A stretch of DNA of 64,000 bases from Azadirachta indica. Its lineage: Eukaryota > Streptophyta > Magnoliopsida > Sapindales > Meliaceae. This document shows, one piece after another, positions 10,566 through 25,000 of this stretch. The position numbers and the translations under genes were made by a program. The stretch spans positions 8,034,457-8,098,456 of the forward strand of contig CM040442.1 in the NCBI GenBank assembly GCA_022749755.1, given 5' to 3'. The notes under the pieces were generated by a model. That model saw nothing but the letters and a program-made list of their open reading frames with translations. It was not told where the DNA came from and made no database searches. Position 1 is the first letter of the stretch; every line of letters starts with the position of its first letter.

Positions 10566-12554
10566 AAATAATAATAATGACTTGGTTATAGCATATTGAG
10601 TGTATCGTTATAACTTTCCTTTTAACAAAAATTTGACACATATTATTTAAATTAATAATTTTTTATATCTAAAAAACTAAAGTTAAATTATTACCCTTTC
10701 TAAAAATGAAAAATAAGCAAGCTTAATTTTGGTAAAGTTAAAAATAAAGCGAATTTTTATTTTTTTAAGAAATTCTTTTGTAAATTAAGTTTTATGATGA
10801 AGTATATATCTTAATTCAGTCATTTAAACAAATAAGCTTGTTCATCTTTGAAGAGCATGATTTCAAAAACTCCTGATTTGTGTGGTAGGTTAATTTAAAA
10901 GGAAAATAAATTTTGGTTTTTTTTCAATCTCAATAGATTATTTTGTAAAGTTCTATAATGAAATAAATGTCTTATTTATTCAACCATTTAAATATATGAG
11001 CTTATTCATCTTCAAACGCATAATTTTATCATCAACTTCTAACAGGAAAAGAAAATTTTTATTCTTTTAATCTTTAAGAGATTCATTCTTTTGTAAAATT
11101 TTGTAATAAAATAAATACACTTACTTGAGCCATTTGAACAATGAGCTTATTCATCTTTTAAGAACATGATTTCAATATCTCCTAATTTATTTAGCAGTTT
11201 AACAATAAGTTAATAAAAATTATATTAAAAGTGAGCAAACCTAAGATTAATAAGATCGGAATCAATAAATATAAAATAAAAATGTGAGTTACAAATGAAG
11301 AAGCTTTTGTTAATTTTAAAATTTCAAAAGTAAATGAATTTTACTTTCTTTAATCTTAAGAGATCATTTTCTAAATTAAGCAATTTGGGATATAGGCAAT
11401 AAAAATAACATTGAAAGTGAGCCATGTTTATGATTTTTTATAATTGGAAAGAGAGGCGAGCGTTTATCATTAGACTATTAATGGTACTTTAATCGAAGGG
11501 CTAGTCTAAGAATTCTAGAACTTAAGGTGGATGTTTTAAATTAGAGCTTTGCCTTTATTTATTTATTTAATTTTTGCTTAAAATAAAGGGTCTTCTCAAA
11601 TTTATATTTAGATTCCTACCGAAACAAAATTTTTAACTTGCTATCCTCTTGACTAACAGGCAAAGATTTGCCTCTATAGAAAAGATGATTCATTTGGATC
11701 AAGATGAAAGTCCAACTACATTGTATTGCCAGAATCCATGTTGTATATTTGAAAGAGGTTGACCTCCTTGCTTCTCTCATGGTACAATCCTCTTCCCCCG
11801 AGCCCCCTTTCTCCTCGGTCCACAGAGACAAACTGTAGGACTAGTGCTCAACAATTAATCACAGAAGAAAGGACTTACTAAGTCAGGATCACTCACTCAT
11901 ACTAATCTAATACTAATATAATAGAAAATACTAATATAAAAATACTAATCTAATAGAAAAGAACTATCTTTTCTGTATATTTATGTATACTTTCCCCGAT
12001 TTCCTTGCTACCACGGGTTTTATGCAATCGATCAGATCATATAGATATCCTTCAACACAACATAGGTCGTCGAAAGGATGTCGTATATTAATTTTTTTTT
12101 TTATAAATTATTTATTTAAAAAGTTTATTATATAATTTTTAAGATTTAAAATATTAATTGTTTAGTTTTTATAAATAACTTTAAAAAAAATTGTAATTAA
12201 TTTAATAAACAAGTTCTTAAGTCTATATTATAAACAAATAACATAAAATCTCTAAAATAAAATAAAAATATTTTAACCAATTTAATATTTTAAAAAATCT
12301 CAAAAAAGTTCTTCCACTAAAACCTCAAATTTTGGATTTATTCTAATTAAAAAAAAAAAAGGCTTTCTTAACTCCAAAAATCCTTTTATGATGTTAGTCA
12401 AAATGATGCCAAAAAATTTTGGAAAAACTTTTTAACATTAAAATGAAATCTTTTTTAACTAATAAAAAAACAAATCAAACGGGTATTAAGTTGTTAAACT
12501 TAAAGTTTGTGACTTTAAAATTTAGACATCAATGTTAATAGTATTCAAAAACTA
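10566..12554. other. Intergenic DNA, no gene seen
   Basis: Short similar stretches recur near 10800, 10960 and 11110 (TTTTGTAAA.TT, AATAAAT, GAGCTTATTCATCTTT), so this is partly a degenerate tandem array of about 150-200 bases. 11616-12060 is less AT-rich and contains ACTAATCTAAT..ACTAATATAATAG repeats but no LTR boundary, primer site or protein that I can support. Confidence 0.4.
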
Positions 12555-13350
12555 GGATAAGGATTTACTGCTAACCTCATTTTTCATTAAAAAATTTTTC
12601 CAATTTTTGTAATTATTTGAAAATTGTTTTAAAATTTCTTTTGAGAGTTATGAAAATGTTTATAAATTTAAGTTTTGGTTTGATCTCGTTTGTGCCAACG
12701 CTTGGGTCAAGATGCTTTGTTCCTCCATTCCATGAATTATCCACTGATCTTCGGTGACATGATTGGGTTCACATAAATTCAATAAGTTGAAGAATGGGCT
12801 TCCACAAGGTCCAAATTTACTAGGCTTTTGGATTTGGGTCGCTTTGAAGACTTAAAAAATTAGGGCCACTTTTAATTTTTTAACTTAATATAATTTGTCT
12901 ATATTTTTGTCAAATTTAAAAAGTTTAAATAATTTTATTAAAGAAATATTTGGTATTATCAACTTTCACTTAACTTTAAAAATAAAAATTACAAAAAATA
13001 TTTAATAATACTAATTTTTTTGTATAATTCACTTACTTTTTTCAATTAATTGTTGATGTTTAGAATTTTTTTCTTAATTATTATAATTTATAAGTTACGT
13101 CACTTCAATTTTAAATATGTCTTTTTTTAAAAAAAAATATATTAACTTTATTATTTATATGAAATTTTCATTTTTTAAATATTAATTAACTCAATTGCTA
13201 AATTAATTTGAGTTAGTACAAGAGATCTACTGAGATTTAAGTTATTTTCTTATAATAATCATAAAAAATAAATAATTTTGTGTTTCAAATCCGTTCACAT
13301 CATATTAAAGGGAATTTAAGTTAATTTCTTGTAATGATTATAAAAGGTAA
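12555..13350. repeat. Dispersed non-coding repeat, copy 2
   Basis: Direct-orientation match to 2440-3240, about 75-85 percent by eye over the best parts, with small indels. The tail motif (TTTAAGTTATTTTCTT) occurs twice here, at about 13240 and 13315. Confidence 0.7.
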
Positions 13351-15081
13351 ATAATTTAAAATAAAATTTAATTAAAAAAGACTTGCATTTTTTTAACTCA
13401 CTTTTATTCATCAAAATTTTCAAAAAATTCTACATGTTTATTTTTCAATTAACATAATAAACTGTAATAAAATTTACATCAATATTAAAAAATGTATTAA
13501 TATAGTTTTATTTTTGTGAATGAATAACAAGAAAATTTTACTTGTATTTTTTAACACTATTATTTGTTTAATATTTAAAATTTATAAAAAAATTAAGAAA
13601 TTTCTCTGTGCAATAAAAAATAATAATTGTGCAACATGGATTTCACCCACTTGCAGTCAATGAGGGAGATTCTGTTTTATGAATTATGTGAAGAGATGAA
13701 GATACTGCTGTTACTATGACCCCTTTTGAGTAAAAATGACCTAATTACTGGTATGGTGTTTTGAGTCAATAATGTTGGCATAAAGTAGACTGACATTGTG
13801 AATGATGTGCTTCTTTCAGTTAAGTGAATAAGAGCGCTTCAATTTGGTTGAATCATTAGCGCCAGGTTCTTGGTATTGCTCACCAGTGGACAAATTCCAC
13901 ATTGGAATTCCATCACTTAAAGCAGGCGTACGACTGATCTCTATCTTCTGGTAGTGGGTAACCCCAAGTTAGTCTGTTGATTTAACAAGGGGGCTCTTTT
14001 ATCATGTCAAACCTTCCTGTTCATTTCAAAATCTGGGTAATTATCTGACATTTGAGTAGCTGCTCTTCCATTGTTTTCACTTTAAGATGGTGGTATGAAT
14101 CATATGTTGGCAGGCACTTGTATTGGAAGCCATAGGAAGTATTATGGGAAGGTAATGCTCTACAAATATTTTTTGTTGACATTTGGTCATTAGAAGTTAT
14201 CTTCAAAAAGATTCTTCTAATGATCGAGTACATTGAAAATATAGGAGTTGACTTGTACGCTGATAATCAAATGATCACAATCATATCTGGAAAGTGAATT
14301 GGAGCCACGATTATTTTGCTTTCATCACCTAATGTTATTTGTCTTCTCCTGCTTTGGAATTGAAATATTGTTCTAATGATGCTTATTTTATTCATTATAA
14401 TGCCCACAAGTATTTCAATTACTGCAAATAGGAAGTTGTCATTCTATTGATCACAAGATAGAAGTGCTTGTTACCTGTTTTACCGTTTTCTTCCATTTTA
14501 TTATATTTATATGATTGTTACTACTAAGTTATTAGTTGCCCATTTGCACTTAATTATCACTTAAATACTCAGTATAGTTTATGTATGTCTTTGTCATGAC
14601 ACCATTGCCCACTCATCTTGTTGTCTGCTATGCATTATATCCATAATCATTTGGACCCAAGTGGAAGGTGCACTATGCCTTTTTGCAAATGGGTTTCCAT
14701 TTATTTTCAAAAGAAAGATAATAATTGTGTGTTTTAAAAGAGAGAGAAGCATTACACTTAGCAGGTTCTCTGAATATGTATATTGGATCTTTGCTCTGGA
14801 TTGGAGAAGCAAATGTGATTTTATCCTTCAGACGTTCTATAATCATTCTACAGAATATAACTTGCAGACTTGATGCTGTTAAGATGAGTGAAAGATTTTG
14901 TGTTGTAAATATGGATAAATTTTCTATGTCATCTTGTGATTTTGAACTATTCAGACAATTTGTGCTGCTTGTTGTTTTAACCTTAAACTATAGTGAGATA
15001 AACTCGATTACAAGTCAATGTGAAAGTATTGTAGATAACAAATGCCAGTTTAATATGTTTGTACAATAATCTACTAAGCTG
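13351..15081. other. 3' flank of the receptor kinase gene, no gene seen
   Basis: 13620-15080 is less AT-rich than the rest of the intergenic DNA and may include the long 3' untranslated region of the minus-strand kinase gene or an old gene relic. Short ORFs on both strands (14021-14233, 14594-15069) show no domain. Confidence 0.35.
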
Positions 15082-18000
15082 TTATTCCTCTCCTAGAGTA
15101 GAAGAAGAAATTCCGAGAGACGAGGCAAATGTTGCAGTAGTATCACCACCAAGGTACCTTTTAAGGCGATCTAAATCATCAGCAGCATCAAGCATTGTGG
15201 GTCTAGTTGAGGGGGACTCCTGAGTGCAAAGAAGACCTAATTCAATCAATTGTCCCATTGCAGCATCCCACATTCTTTTCACTTCAGGGGACTGGTCTTT
15301 TGAAGCTCTCACCAAAGAAGAGTCAATAACTTTTACCATCCTTCCATGGTAGTGACTCTTAACCCATTTCTGCAGGCTTAGCCCTCCAGTAAACATGTCA
15401 GCTGTTGGTCTTTTTCTAGTCACCATCTCAAGGACTAGAACTCCAAAGCTGTAGACATCTCCTTTTGTTGATGTGTTATATCCAAATCCATATTCTGAAT
15501 ACATAGAAAATTCAAAAAAATGACTTGATTATTTTTGGTTTTCCATGTTAAAATAAGTTCGTTTAATTACTGTAGTATAAAGTTGGTGCTGTCCCAAGTC
15601 TTTCGGAAATATTATTAACAGATATTAAGGATTGACATTACCCACTTTATTAGTTCAATTAAGGTTTAGTTGAGTTTTGTTGTTATCACCTTTTCAATGT
15701 TTTTTTCTGTTTTTTATTATTTCTGTTCCTTTTGTTGTCGGAAAAACAAGTCTAACATGAAAAAGATATTGATTTTTTGTTTCAGTACTTAAAACTGCAA
15801 AATCCTTGTGATGAATGTATCAAGCCAAAGGTTCTTTTAAAACAGAAGTAATGGAGTTAATCATTTCTCAGTTTACTCTTCCCTAGTGCTAATTTAAATT
15901 TCATTTGTTCCATTTCTCATAACGCAGAAGTAAAGGAGACATCTTACCTGGAGCTATGTACCCGATAGAACCACATAACATATTAGCAGTGGAGTTTCCC
16001 ATGTTTTCAACAACCCCAGGATTTCCTACTCCAGCTGTCATAACCAGCCTTGCAATCCCAAAATCAGAAACCAGGGCTGTCATGTCATCATTGAGAAGAA
16101 CATTGCTTGGCTTTAGATCACAGTGTATAACTCTAACAGGAGAATGGTGATGCAGATAGGCCATCCCTTCAGCTATATCACAGCAAATATTCACCCTCTG
16201 AATGAGAGTCAAATCTGAGGAATCCAGACCTGAATCTGAATGTGGATATAGACGGCTATCCAAGCTCCCATTTGCCATATAAGGAAGAACAAGTGCCTTA
16301 AAATCAGGTAGGCTGCATGCAGTTATAATCCTCATGAGGTTCCTGTGGCGTATCCTTTTTAAAACTTGACATTCTCTGTTAAAACTCTTTGTTGAATTTC
16401 CAGATTGCAACTGTAACACCTTGACTGCTATGGCTGTACCATCTGAAAGAATTCCTTTATAAACACGTCCATAGCTACCTGTCCCAATTAGTCTCTGCTC
16501 ATCAAATCCTCTGGTGGCGTCCAAAAGTTCTCTGTATGTAATTCTTGGGAAATTGTGCATCAGTTCTGCTGCTTCTGGCTTCATTGTTTCATATTTCACA
16601 GATGAAATAATTACTTTAATGTGGCGGAACCCAATCCCACAACATATTGTTGATAAGAATGATGATATGCATATGACTAAAATGAATATGATGAAGAACA
16701 TGCGTGAATGGAACCAATGCTGCTTTGGAGAGCAAATTGGCATGCCAGGAGTTGTTCCACAAAGATTCTGATGGCCTAAGAATGACATGTCTGTTACTGA
16801 ATTAAAGATGCCACCAGTGGGAATCATACCTTCAAACCTATTGAAAGAAAGATTGATGAAGGTAAGGGTGTGAATCTTGTTCAGGCTTACTGGGATCATT
16901 CCAGATAAATGGTTTCCTGAAACATCGATCACTTCGAGATTCTTTAGTTCACCTAGTGAATCTGGAAGTTGCCCCTGAAGAGAATTGTATGATAGATTTA
17001 TTAACCTCAATGCAATGCAGCTTGATATCTGAAAGAAGATATTTCCAGTTAATTTGTTGGATGAGAGGTCTATCTCTTGAACATTCTCCAGCTTGCTAAG
17101 CTCAATTGGCAATGGCCCTTCAAGTTGATTATTTGAGAGATTTAGAAATATTCTGATTTCTAGTATACCTGATATTTCTGGAGGAATGCTTCCAGTCAAT
17201 CTATTGTAGGACAAGTCTAGCTTGTACAAATCTGAGCACTGTCCTAATGTTGGGGGTATTGATCCTGAAAGAAGGTTGTTGTTGAGAAACAAAGAATTCA
17301 CTTGAACCAAATTTCCTAGACTTGCCGGGATTGGACCAGAGAATTTATTGCATGATAGATCAAGCAGACCAAGATGATGTAGTTTACCCAATGCCACCGG
17401 AATCTCACCAGAGAACAAGTTGTGTGATAGGAAAAGCTGCTGCAATTGTGACAACAAACTAATCTCTGATGGAATGGTTCCATTCAGAAGGTTAGATGAT
17501 AAATTCAGTAAAATGAGTTCTGAAAGATTCCCTATACTTGGAGGAATTGATCCAGTGATCTTGTTTTCTTGCATTGACAACTGTGATAGATTAAGTTGGC
17601 CAACGGAATTAGGGATTGTTCCTCCCAGGCCCATGCCAGCCAACTCAAGCTCATCTAAAGCAGTGCAATTTCCCAGGGAATTGAAGAAGGGCTCAAGATT
17701 GGTGTTGTCATCATGACTTACGAAATTATTATACGATAAATGGAGAAATGTGAGTGTAGGCAGCTTCCTTACAATATCTGAAGGCAACTCACCAGAAAGT
17801 TGATTGTACTCTACATCCAAATTAAACAATGAAGTATTCGTCAAAGTTGCAGGGAGCTTCCCTATAAAGTGATTGTTGTACAAATTGAGATTCCATAGGC
17901 TTTGACAATATCCAATTTCTTCTGGTATCTTGCCCGTGAAAAAGTTGTTGGATAGGTCTAAATTTCTTAGTGAAGTGCAGTTGTAAAAGAAGGAAGGTGG

Positions 18001-18555
18001 AAGTGTTCCTGTTAAATTGTTATCCCTAAAATTTACTACAGCAAGGCTAGAGAGAAGGGCTAAGGACTGTGGTATTCGACCCTGCAAATTATTCCCATCA
18101 AGCTGGAGATGGTGAAGTCGTCTGAGGTTGGAAAATTCAGATGGAATGCTTCCAAAAAGGTGATTGTTGACGAGCACCAGAACTCGAAGACCAGTGAGAT
18201 TCGAAATGTAAGGTGACAGATGTCCTACTAGTCCTTGGGTAGACAAATTAACTGAAGCTACTCGGTGATGATTTTGATTGCACGTAACACCTGTGAAGTT
18301 GCAAACATCAACGTCCTCCTTCCAGTTAGCCAGCGTGAAATTCGGATCAGATATTATGGAGCTTCTGAATGCCAGAAGTGCAGCCTTATCTGTAAGCAAA
18401 GAATGGTGAGCATGCTGCTGACAAACCAAGCTCGCATGACCAAAACTTAGAGCCAAATCCTCGAGTAGAACGAGAAACATTGTTATAATGAAGACCATGG
18501 TGGATGGATTGTAAGAGCCTAAAACTATTTCTTTTTCGTTATAGCCTACTGTCAT
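15082..18555 (-). CDS. LRR receptor-like serine/threonine kinase (At2g24130-like, subfamily XII type)
   Basis: Two exons, 18555-15948 and 15494-15082. The donor is CCAG|GTAAGA and the acceptor TATTCAG; joining rebuilds the activation segment GSIGYIAPEYG and gives 1006 residues. The ORF opens at 18555, but the signal peptide starts at the second Met (18498, MVFIITMFLVLL), so a 987-residue product is also possible. Order: signal peptide; N-terminal cap ALLAFRSSI..NWK..VCNFTGVTC; about 20 LRRs at about residues 95-600; transmembrane segment about 619-643 (MFFIIFILVICISSFLSTIC); kinase with LIGTGSYG 689-696, Lys712, HCDLKPSN 811-818 and DFG 831-833. Cys rather than Arg before the catalytic Asp makes it a non-RD kinase, the class common among immune receptors. 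The intron position after APE matches this family. It likely senses an extracellular ligand at the plasma membrane; the ligand is unknown. All key kinase residues are present and it looks functional. Confidence 0.93.
15495..15947 (-). other. Intron of the LRR receptor kinase gene
   Basis: 453 bases with GT..AG borders in phase 1 (G|AA), placed inside the activation segment. Confidence 0.85.
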
Positions 18556-21500
18556 TTTCTTTTGTTTCCATCTTTCTAATAATAAATTGATGAAAAGTTA
18601 TGAGAGTGGAAGAGTGAAGAACTCTTAAAAGAGAGAAAGCAAGAGTTGTTCACAGGTGGCTGAAGGTGCAGTAAGATATTTTAGGAAAACAAATTCAATA
18701 CAGCTATGATTAGTGAAGAGAATAAAACAGGACTGTTTTTATCTTCATCATCATGATGTGATTTGCATTATGCAACCATGAGTAGATTTTCAACTCAAAT
18801 GAATGCCCCATAAGTAACACTTCGGAAAATGGTAAAAAGATGTGTTGCAACAGATTTATGGACTGTATTGCATTCCTCCTTTCACTACCAAACTTTAGGT
18901 ACTAAAACATTCATTCACACATTGGTCTGCTACAGTATTAGATTGATATCGATGTCGATATCATACCGTAAATCATGAATTACATATATATGGATATTAG
19001 ATTTTGCACACACAACCTGTGGCTGTGGCCTGATTTTCCTGTTCTTCAGGGAATACAGTTTTGACATTTTTTAGCAAAATAGTGTTGTATGATCTTGTTT
19101 TTGGACATTATCGTTGACCTTTTGGGATCTTGGTTGTTTTCCAATTGTGTTTGTGGGTTGACATTTTTAATGGCCTAATGGGCAACGCGCTCATACAGTG
19201 ATGTCCCTGTGGATGATAGCAATGACACTATTTGTTGCATCTAATTATTTGTTTAAGGTTTTGTTTATGAAATTCCTGAAATTGCCTTGTCAAACAACTT
19301 TCAATTAATGAAATCAAGAAATTGGAAGAACTTGGTACATGAAATGATTGATTGGCGGGTAATTCTTAGTTTTCTCAAATTTTATTTCATTTCTTAATTG
19401 ATTTAGCAAAGTATTTAAGAAGGGAAACTGACATTTTTCTCCCTGATGTTTGGCCTAATAAACAAATATCTCCTTAATATTTGAGAAAAGACAGATATTT
19501 CCCCTGACATTTGGATGACATTTGGATAAATAGACAGATATTCTCGTAAACTTTTATTTTTGCTGACTAATTAGTTTATTATTATTTGTATCCCTCATCT
19601 TTTACATAATATAATTTGATATATATTTTATTTCATTATAATATTTTACTCTCTGTTTTAATATTTTTCACAATATAATTTTTTTAAATATAACAATTTA
19701 GTACAGGTTTAATATTTTTTTCTCAATATACTCAAAAATAAATACATTTTTAATTTGTTATTTTAATAAAAAAAATTTAAAAAATAAAAAAAATATTAAA
19801 AAATTTAAATAATTAGTTAGATTAAACTCATATTAAAATATTTATATCCTTTTTTTTTTTTTTTCTGCAATAAATTTGATATTTAATTTTTTTAAAAAGA
19901 TTTTGAAATATATTTTAATATTTTATTCTTATATTAATATTTTTATGGAAAAGATTATATTAAATTTATTATATTTTCTTCAGAAAAAATATGAAAATAT
20001 AAATAAATAATAAAAAAAAAAAAAAATATCATTTATTAATAGAATTAATAATTAAATATTTTTTATATTCTTATTAACCAATATAATTTAATTTTAATTA
20101 AAAAATAGAAAAAGAAGAAAATTTTTGATTATTTTTATTTGTAATATATATATATATATAACAACATGTATTTATTGTTTATATTTTTATTTATATTTTT
20201 ATATCTTTGGCCTAAGATATATCTATTTTTCATAATCAATTTTGAAAAAACTAATGAAATACTTGAATAATTTAAGCACATGATTTATATTATGTGATAT
20301 TAAGAGTTGAAATGAATGATTAAAAGTGTTTTAATTCGATTAATATTTTCAAAAAAGAAATGATGAATTAGATTAATTTTATTGTAAAAATAAGAAAAAT
20401 GAGATCATTTATACTAAATTACAGGAAAAATAATCAAATATTCTTAAAATCAATAAAACAAAATAACTAAGAGATTACTAAAATCAGTAAAACAAAATAG
20501 TATATCTAACAATGAGATTTGAAAATAAAAAATAGGGTAAATATAAAATGTTTTCCATAATTTTTATGTTGTTTGAGTTATGAAAAAAAATGAATACATC
20601 AATATCAATTGATTATTAAATGGAGTTAGGTCCCTTAAGTAACTAATTGAATTTTCACAAACTGAAATCTTAGAACAGTTACTTACTGTTTCTTATTTTA
20701 ATACATAAGGAGATTTAGAAAAATCTTCCCAGATGCAAATTTTTGAAAAACATTTATATTATCAAAGAGGAGAATTCCCTTTCAAATGACAAATACAGCC
20801 TGAAAGGATGAAATTGCAAGAACGAGGGAATGCCTATCCAGTCAACTGAGACCCTTCTTCCTGAAGAAATAAGATGCCTTAACAAAATTGAATAGAAGTG
20901 TTCGGATAAATTGGAAATTGTTACCCTGCAGCTAAATCATCATGATGTTAATTCAAATAAGGAGAAAGGAACAAACACTTAATTCTTGGGTGTTCAGGTT
21001 AATTCAACATCCACCCTCATCATTTTCTTTATCTTTTCATACAATCTTCTTTTCTATCGAAGTTGTTTTCTACAAATTGTTAATATGATTATTCAAGTTT
21101 TTAATTCTTTGTGATAAAAATTACATTTATTCATTTATAAATTCATTAATTTCCTCTCATATTTCAATATTTTATTAAGTTTAAAAAAATTAAAATCAAC
21201 ATATTTATATTACCCAAATCATACGTTATTTTTCCAATAATGAATCATATTTTTCAATCACAAATAGAGCAATTTGGCTATTTAATCCTCATTCAAATAA
21301 GTTACACATGCTCATTCTACTCGGATGCACGAAATTAACAAATGTAGATGAAGCTTCTATCATGTAAAATATAATGAAAATTGCATGATGTTTGAGTAAT
21401 AACTAATAGAATAAGCAATAATTGTGATTTTATTATGATTTATATAATCGTAAATAAAAGTCACAAGACTAATATACTATAACTTCAAATAGATATTTAA

Positions 21501-22007
21501 TTATTCAAATTTTACATTTTTATGGCCAAGTAACCATTTTTAACTATTGAAGTGGAGTAATGAGATGCACAACAATAAAATTTTTTATTTAAAAATAGAG
21601 TCAAGCAAGAACATGTTTCCACAATATTTATGACACAAATAAAAAGTAATTTAATGTAGAAATTACAAAGATAATGTGGCCTTAAATTCAGAAATGGATA
21701 CAAACACCTTCCTTTCTTTTATTGGTCATACCTTGCTGGATGGATGTTTTGGGTATTCAGAAAACAGTTTTCAGAATTAACAAAACACATCCACTGCTTT
21801 TAGTATCAAAGAATTGTAGTTCCAAATGCCCAAAGTGGTACCTAAGAAGAAACATTAAGAATGTAAATACATTTTGCAGATAATAGACAGCATATTTATT
21901 ATAAGAGATAGCCAATTATTTCTTACTGATTTTGGGAAGAAATAAGACTGTAAGGAGAAGTATAAACCTGTTGAACGAGCGGATAATCCTTTCCATTGCA
22001 ACTTGTA
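18556..22007. other. Intergenic DNA between receptor kinase and NLR, no gene seen
   Basis: 18556-18700 is the kinase 5' leader/promoter side. 19430-19560 holds a short duplicated piece (GACATTTGGAT.. GACAGATATT). 19560-20500 is extremely A/T-rich with homopolymer runs and a (TA)n tract at 20143-20161. 20700-21000 and 21700-22000 have more mixed composition but no domain; the latter is probably the NLR 3' untranslated region. Confidence 0.4.
20143..20161. repeat. (TA)n microsatellite
   Basis: TA dinucleotide run. Confidence 0.85.
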
Positions 22008-25000
22008 TTACTCATTGCATTTGATCCAGTCATCATCCATTTGAATTCTTGCGATGTGAGCAATGCTTTGCCAATCCTCTTGGATTCTCTCTTTCAGTTG
22101 GAAACAATTGTCAATTGTGAGCAGTTGCAGAGCTGTGAGGTGCTGAATCCCTCTAGACAGAGACATGAGTCTATCACAGCCTCGTATGGTAAGCATCCGC
22201 AGAGAAATTAAGCCCCTGAAGCCTTCCTCAGGTAGTCTCATTAGTCTAGGACAGGAAGAAATCTCAAGCTGTTCGAGAGAAGCAAGTTCCTGAATCTGGT
22301 TATCTGGCAAAGACTCAAGATTCTTTATCTCTTCAATCCGCAGAGACTTCAACCAAGAATGAGAAGGGAGCAAAGGAGCAGCAGATGATGATGAAACTAC
22401 TGCTGCTGCTGTTGGTTTTGTCATTGTAAACTTTAGCAGCTCCGCGCTCACAATCCTCAGGTCCAGTTCTTCAATACGAGGAGCTAGCGGTATGCAAGTC
22501 AGATTCGGGCAGTTTCGGATATGCAGTTTAGAGAGAGAAGGGAAGTAAGGTGTTAGCAAATGTTGATGTTGGTTCCTCCACCATCCCTTCAAATTAGTCA
22601 GGCTCACAAGCTTGAGTTCTTTCAAGACAGGAAAGAAAAGTGATGTTTCTGCTGATTCTGCAAGTTTAGTGTCTATGTACTCCAGAACAGGAAAATTGTA
22701 AAGATGGAGAGAGTTAAGACAGGGGAGTTGGCCCAGTCCTGGAAGAGATGCATATAAAATTTTGCAATCAGAAATAGTAATCCTGGTTAATTTGGGTAGA
22801 CATGAACCCATGTTATCCATCCACCTTGGAAAACTTACTCCACCATAACCATATAAGGACAACTGTTTCAGATTTGGATGTGGTTGTAGCCTTTCTAGCA
22901 GCTCTAAATCAATTGTGCCTTGGATGCCATATTCTTTTTGACCCCATTGCAATATCAAAGACTGAAGATATTGCTTCTCTCCTAAGTTTGCAGCATTAGA
23001 TTCTGATGCAGCATTTCCTACCACATTACACAAATTCTTTATCATTAGCTCCCCTCTCAAGTTGTTTAACCCACACAGTTCACCTAGCTCAGCAGTAGGC
23101 TGAGGGGTAGACAAAAGTTTCTCTCCTCGATCAGCTGCTCTCCTCCGAAGTACAATGCCAGGTCTGCAGGCAGACGTATCTTTGCCCACTGCAAACCTTG
23201 TTAGTGTGCGTAGTGATATCAAAGTCCCCAATCCACGCGGCATGTGATTCAAAGACTTCGTTTTATTGATCTCAAGATGTCGAAGTCTGATCAGTTTCCT
23301 TATATCTCTTGGCAACTCTCTGAGCTTCCAACAATTGTTGAGTTTTAGTGTTTGCAAATTCTGCAACCTAGTGATGCAATTGGGAAGGATCCTGATGTTT
23401 CTGTTTCCAGAAAGATCGAGATATCTCAAATGCTTCAGTTCCACAATAGAACTTGACACCATCTCCATGCTTAAGTTATGCATATCCAACACGCGCAGGC
23501 GGCTAAAACTTGAAAAGATTGCATTTCCTCCTGATTCGCTGACTCCAATCAAATCTGGTTCCTGAACAGGCAAGAGAAATGTTCTTATTTTCTTCACTTT
23601 GTGCACTGGGATGGGAATCTGCTGTTCCGAGCTAAAGTTGCAATCTATTGACAAATGATGAGTTCTTTCGTCAATCGTTTCTACTTCTAAATTTGTTATA
23701 CACTCTGTTCTGGCAACTGATTTGGCAAGATCATGCATAAGATCATGCAGTGTGAATTTTATGATGTTGCCCCATTCATCACTTTCTACTCCTTGAAAGA
23801 ACGACCTCAGAAGCAAGTCCATAAAATACTGATGACCAATATCTTCTGGACATTTGTTTTCGTTTGATGGCTGAAGAAACCCTTGCGCCATCCATAGATT
23901 GATCAATGTCTCTTTATCAATCTCAAAACCCTTTGGAAACAATGAACAATACCTGAAACAGTCCCTCAAATGTATGGAAAGACGATCATAACTGAACTTC
24001 AGTATAGGCAAAATATCATTTTCTTCCCGAGCTATTTGAAAAATATTATTGTTCCTGAAGTAAAGCCAGTCTGATTCTGATTTTCTAAAGCGTAACATGC
24101 TCCCTATTGTCCTTATAGCAAGAGGAACTCCAGCACACTTCCTCACAATTTCCTCTCCAATTTCAACCAAACATTGGTCCCTTGGTTCTTGAACTTGCTC
24201 AAATGCCATTCTGGTAAATAAAGACCAGGAATCATTTTCTGATAAACTTCCTAAAACATAAGAGAAAACTGCATCTGTTGTCCTCGCAACCATCTCTGAT
24301 CGAGTGGTCACTATTATTTTACTTCCCCTCGCTCCGGCCATCAGTAGATCTTTCAAGTCGATCCATTTTTGATAATTCTCATTCCATACATTATCCAGGA
24401 CAAGTAAATATCGTTTTCCATTAATCATCCTACGAAGCTGATCTTGTAATGTATTTATGAGCAGGTTTCCAGGTTCTCTATTTAGCGCAGATTCCAAAAT
24501 CTTTTTAACAATGACTTTCAGTTCAAAATTATCAGAAATGCAAGCCCACAATCTTAAATCAAAATGTTTCTTGACTTTCTCATCGTCGTACACAAGTTGA
24601 GCTAAAGCAGTCTTTCCTAATCCTCCAATCCCAACTATCGGAATGACTGAAACAGTCTCCTCTGGTGAAGAATCCATTAATAGTTCTATCACAGCCTTCA
24701 TATCAGTTTCCCTCCCTATAATTTTTGACTGTGAGACATAGAAATAACTATCCTCCATTGCTTTTTTCTTAGCGGGCAAAAGGAAATCTCCCATGCAATT
24801 TGCAATATCATTAAGTCTATCTCGGATTGATTTCATTCTAAAAGCCACGGTGACAAAAAAAGGAATTATGGTGAAGAAACTGAGTACCTTGTCCACCATG
24901 TTATTCTGTGCCTCCTCCTGCTGTCGTAAATCTTCAGTTGAGAGTTCATCTACCAAGTCTTCTGCATCATACAGAACACGTTGAAGCATTTCAAGCCAAA

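Noticed and set aside
11616..12060. Possible solo LTR or retrotransposon piece (a TGTTGAAGGATATC-like start on the minus strand, purine-rich tract near 11800, 71-codon ORF).
   Set aside because: No matching second LTR, no primer-binding site and no target duplication could be found; the ORF has no gag/pol similarity.
14594..15069. ORFs on both strands downstream of the receptor kinase.
   Set aside because: No recognisable protein; position fits the kinase 3' untranslated region or flank.
16514..18450. Plus-strand ORFs across the receptor kinase.
   Set aside because: Antisense to a well-supported coding exon and without domains.
22802..24984. Plus-strand ORFs across the NLR gene.
   Set aside because: Antisense shadows of the NLR exon.
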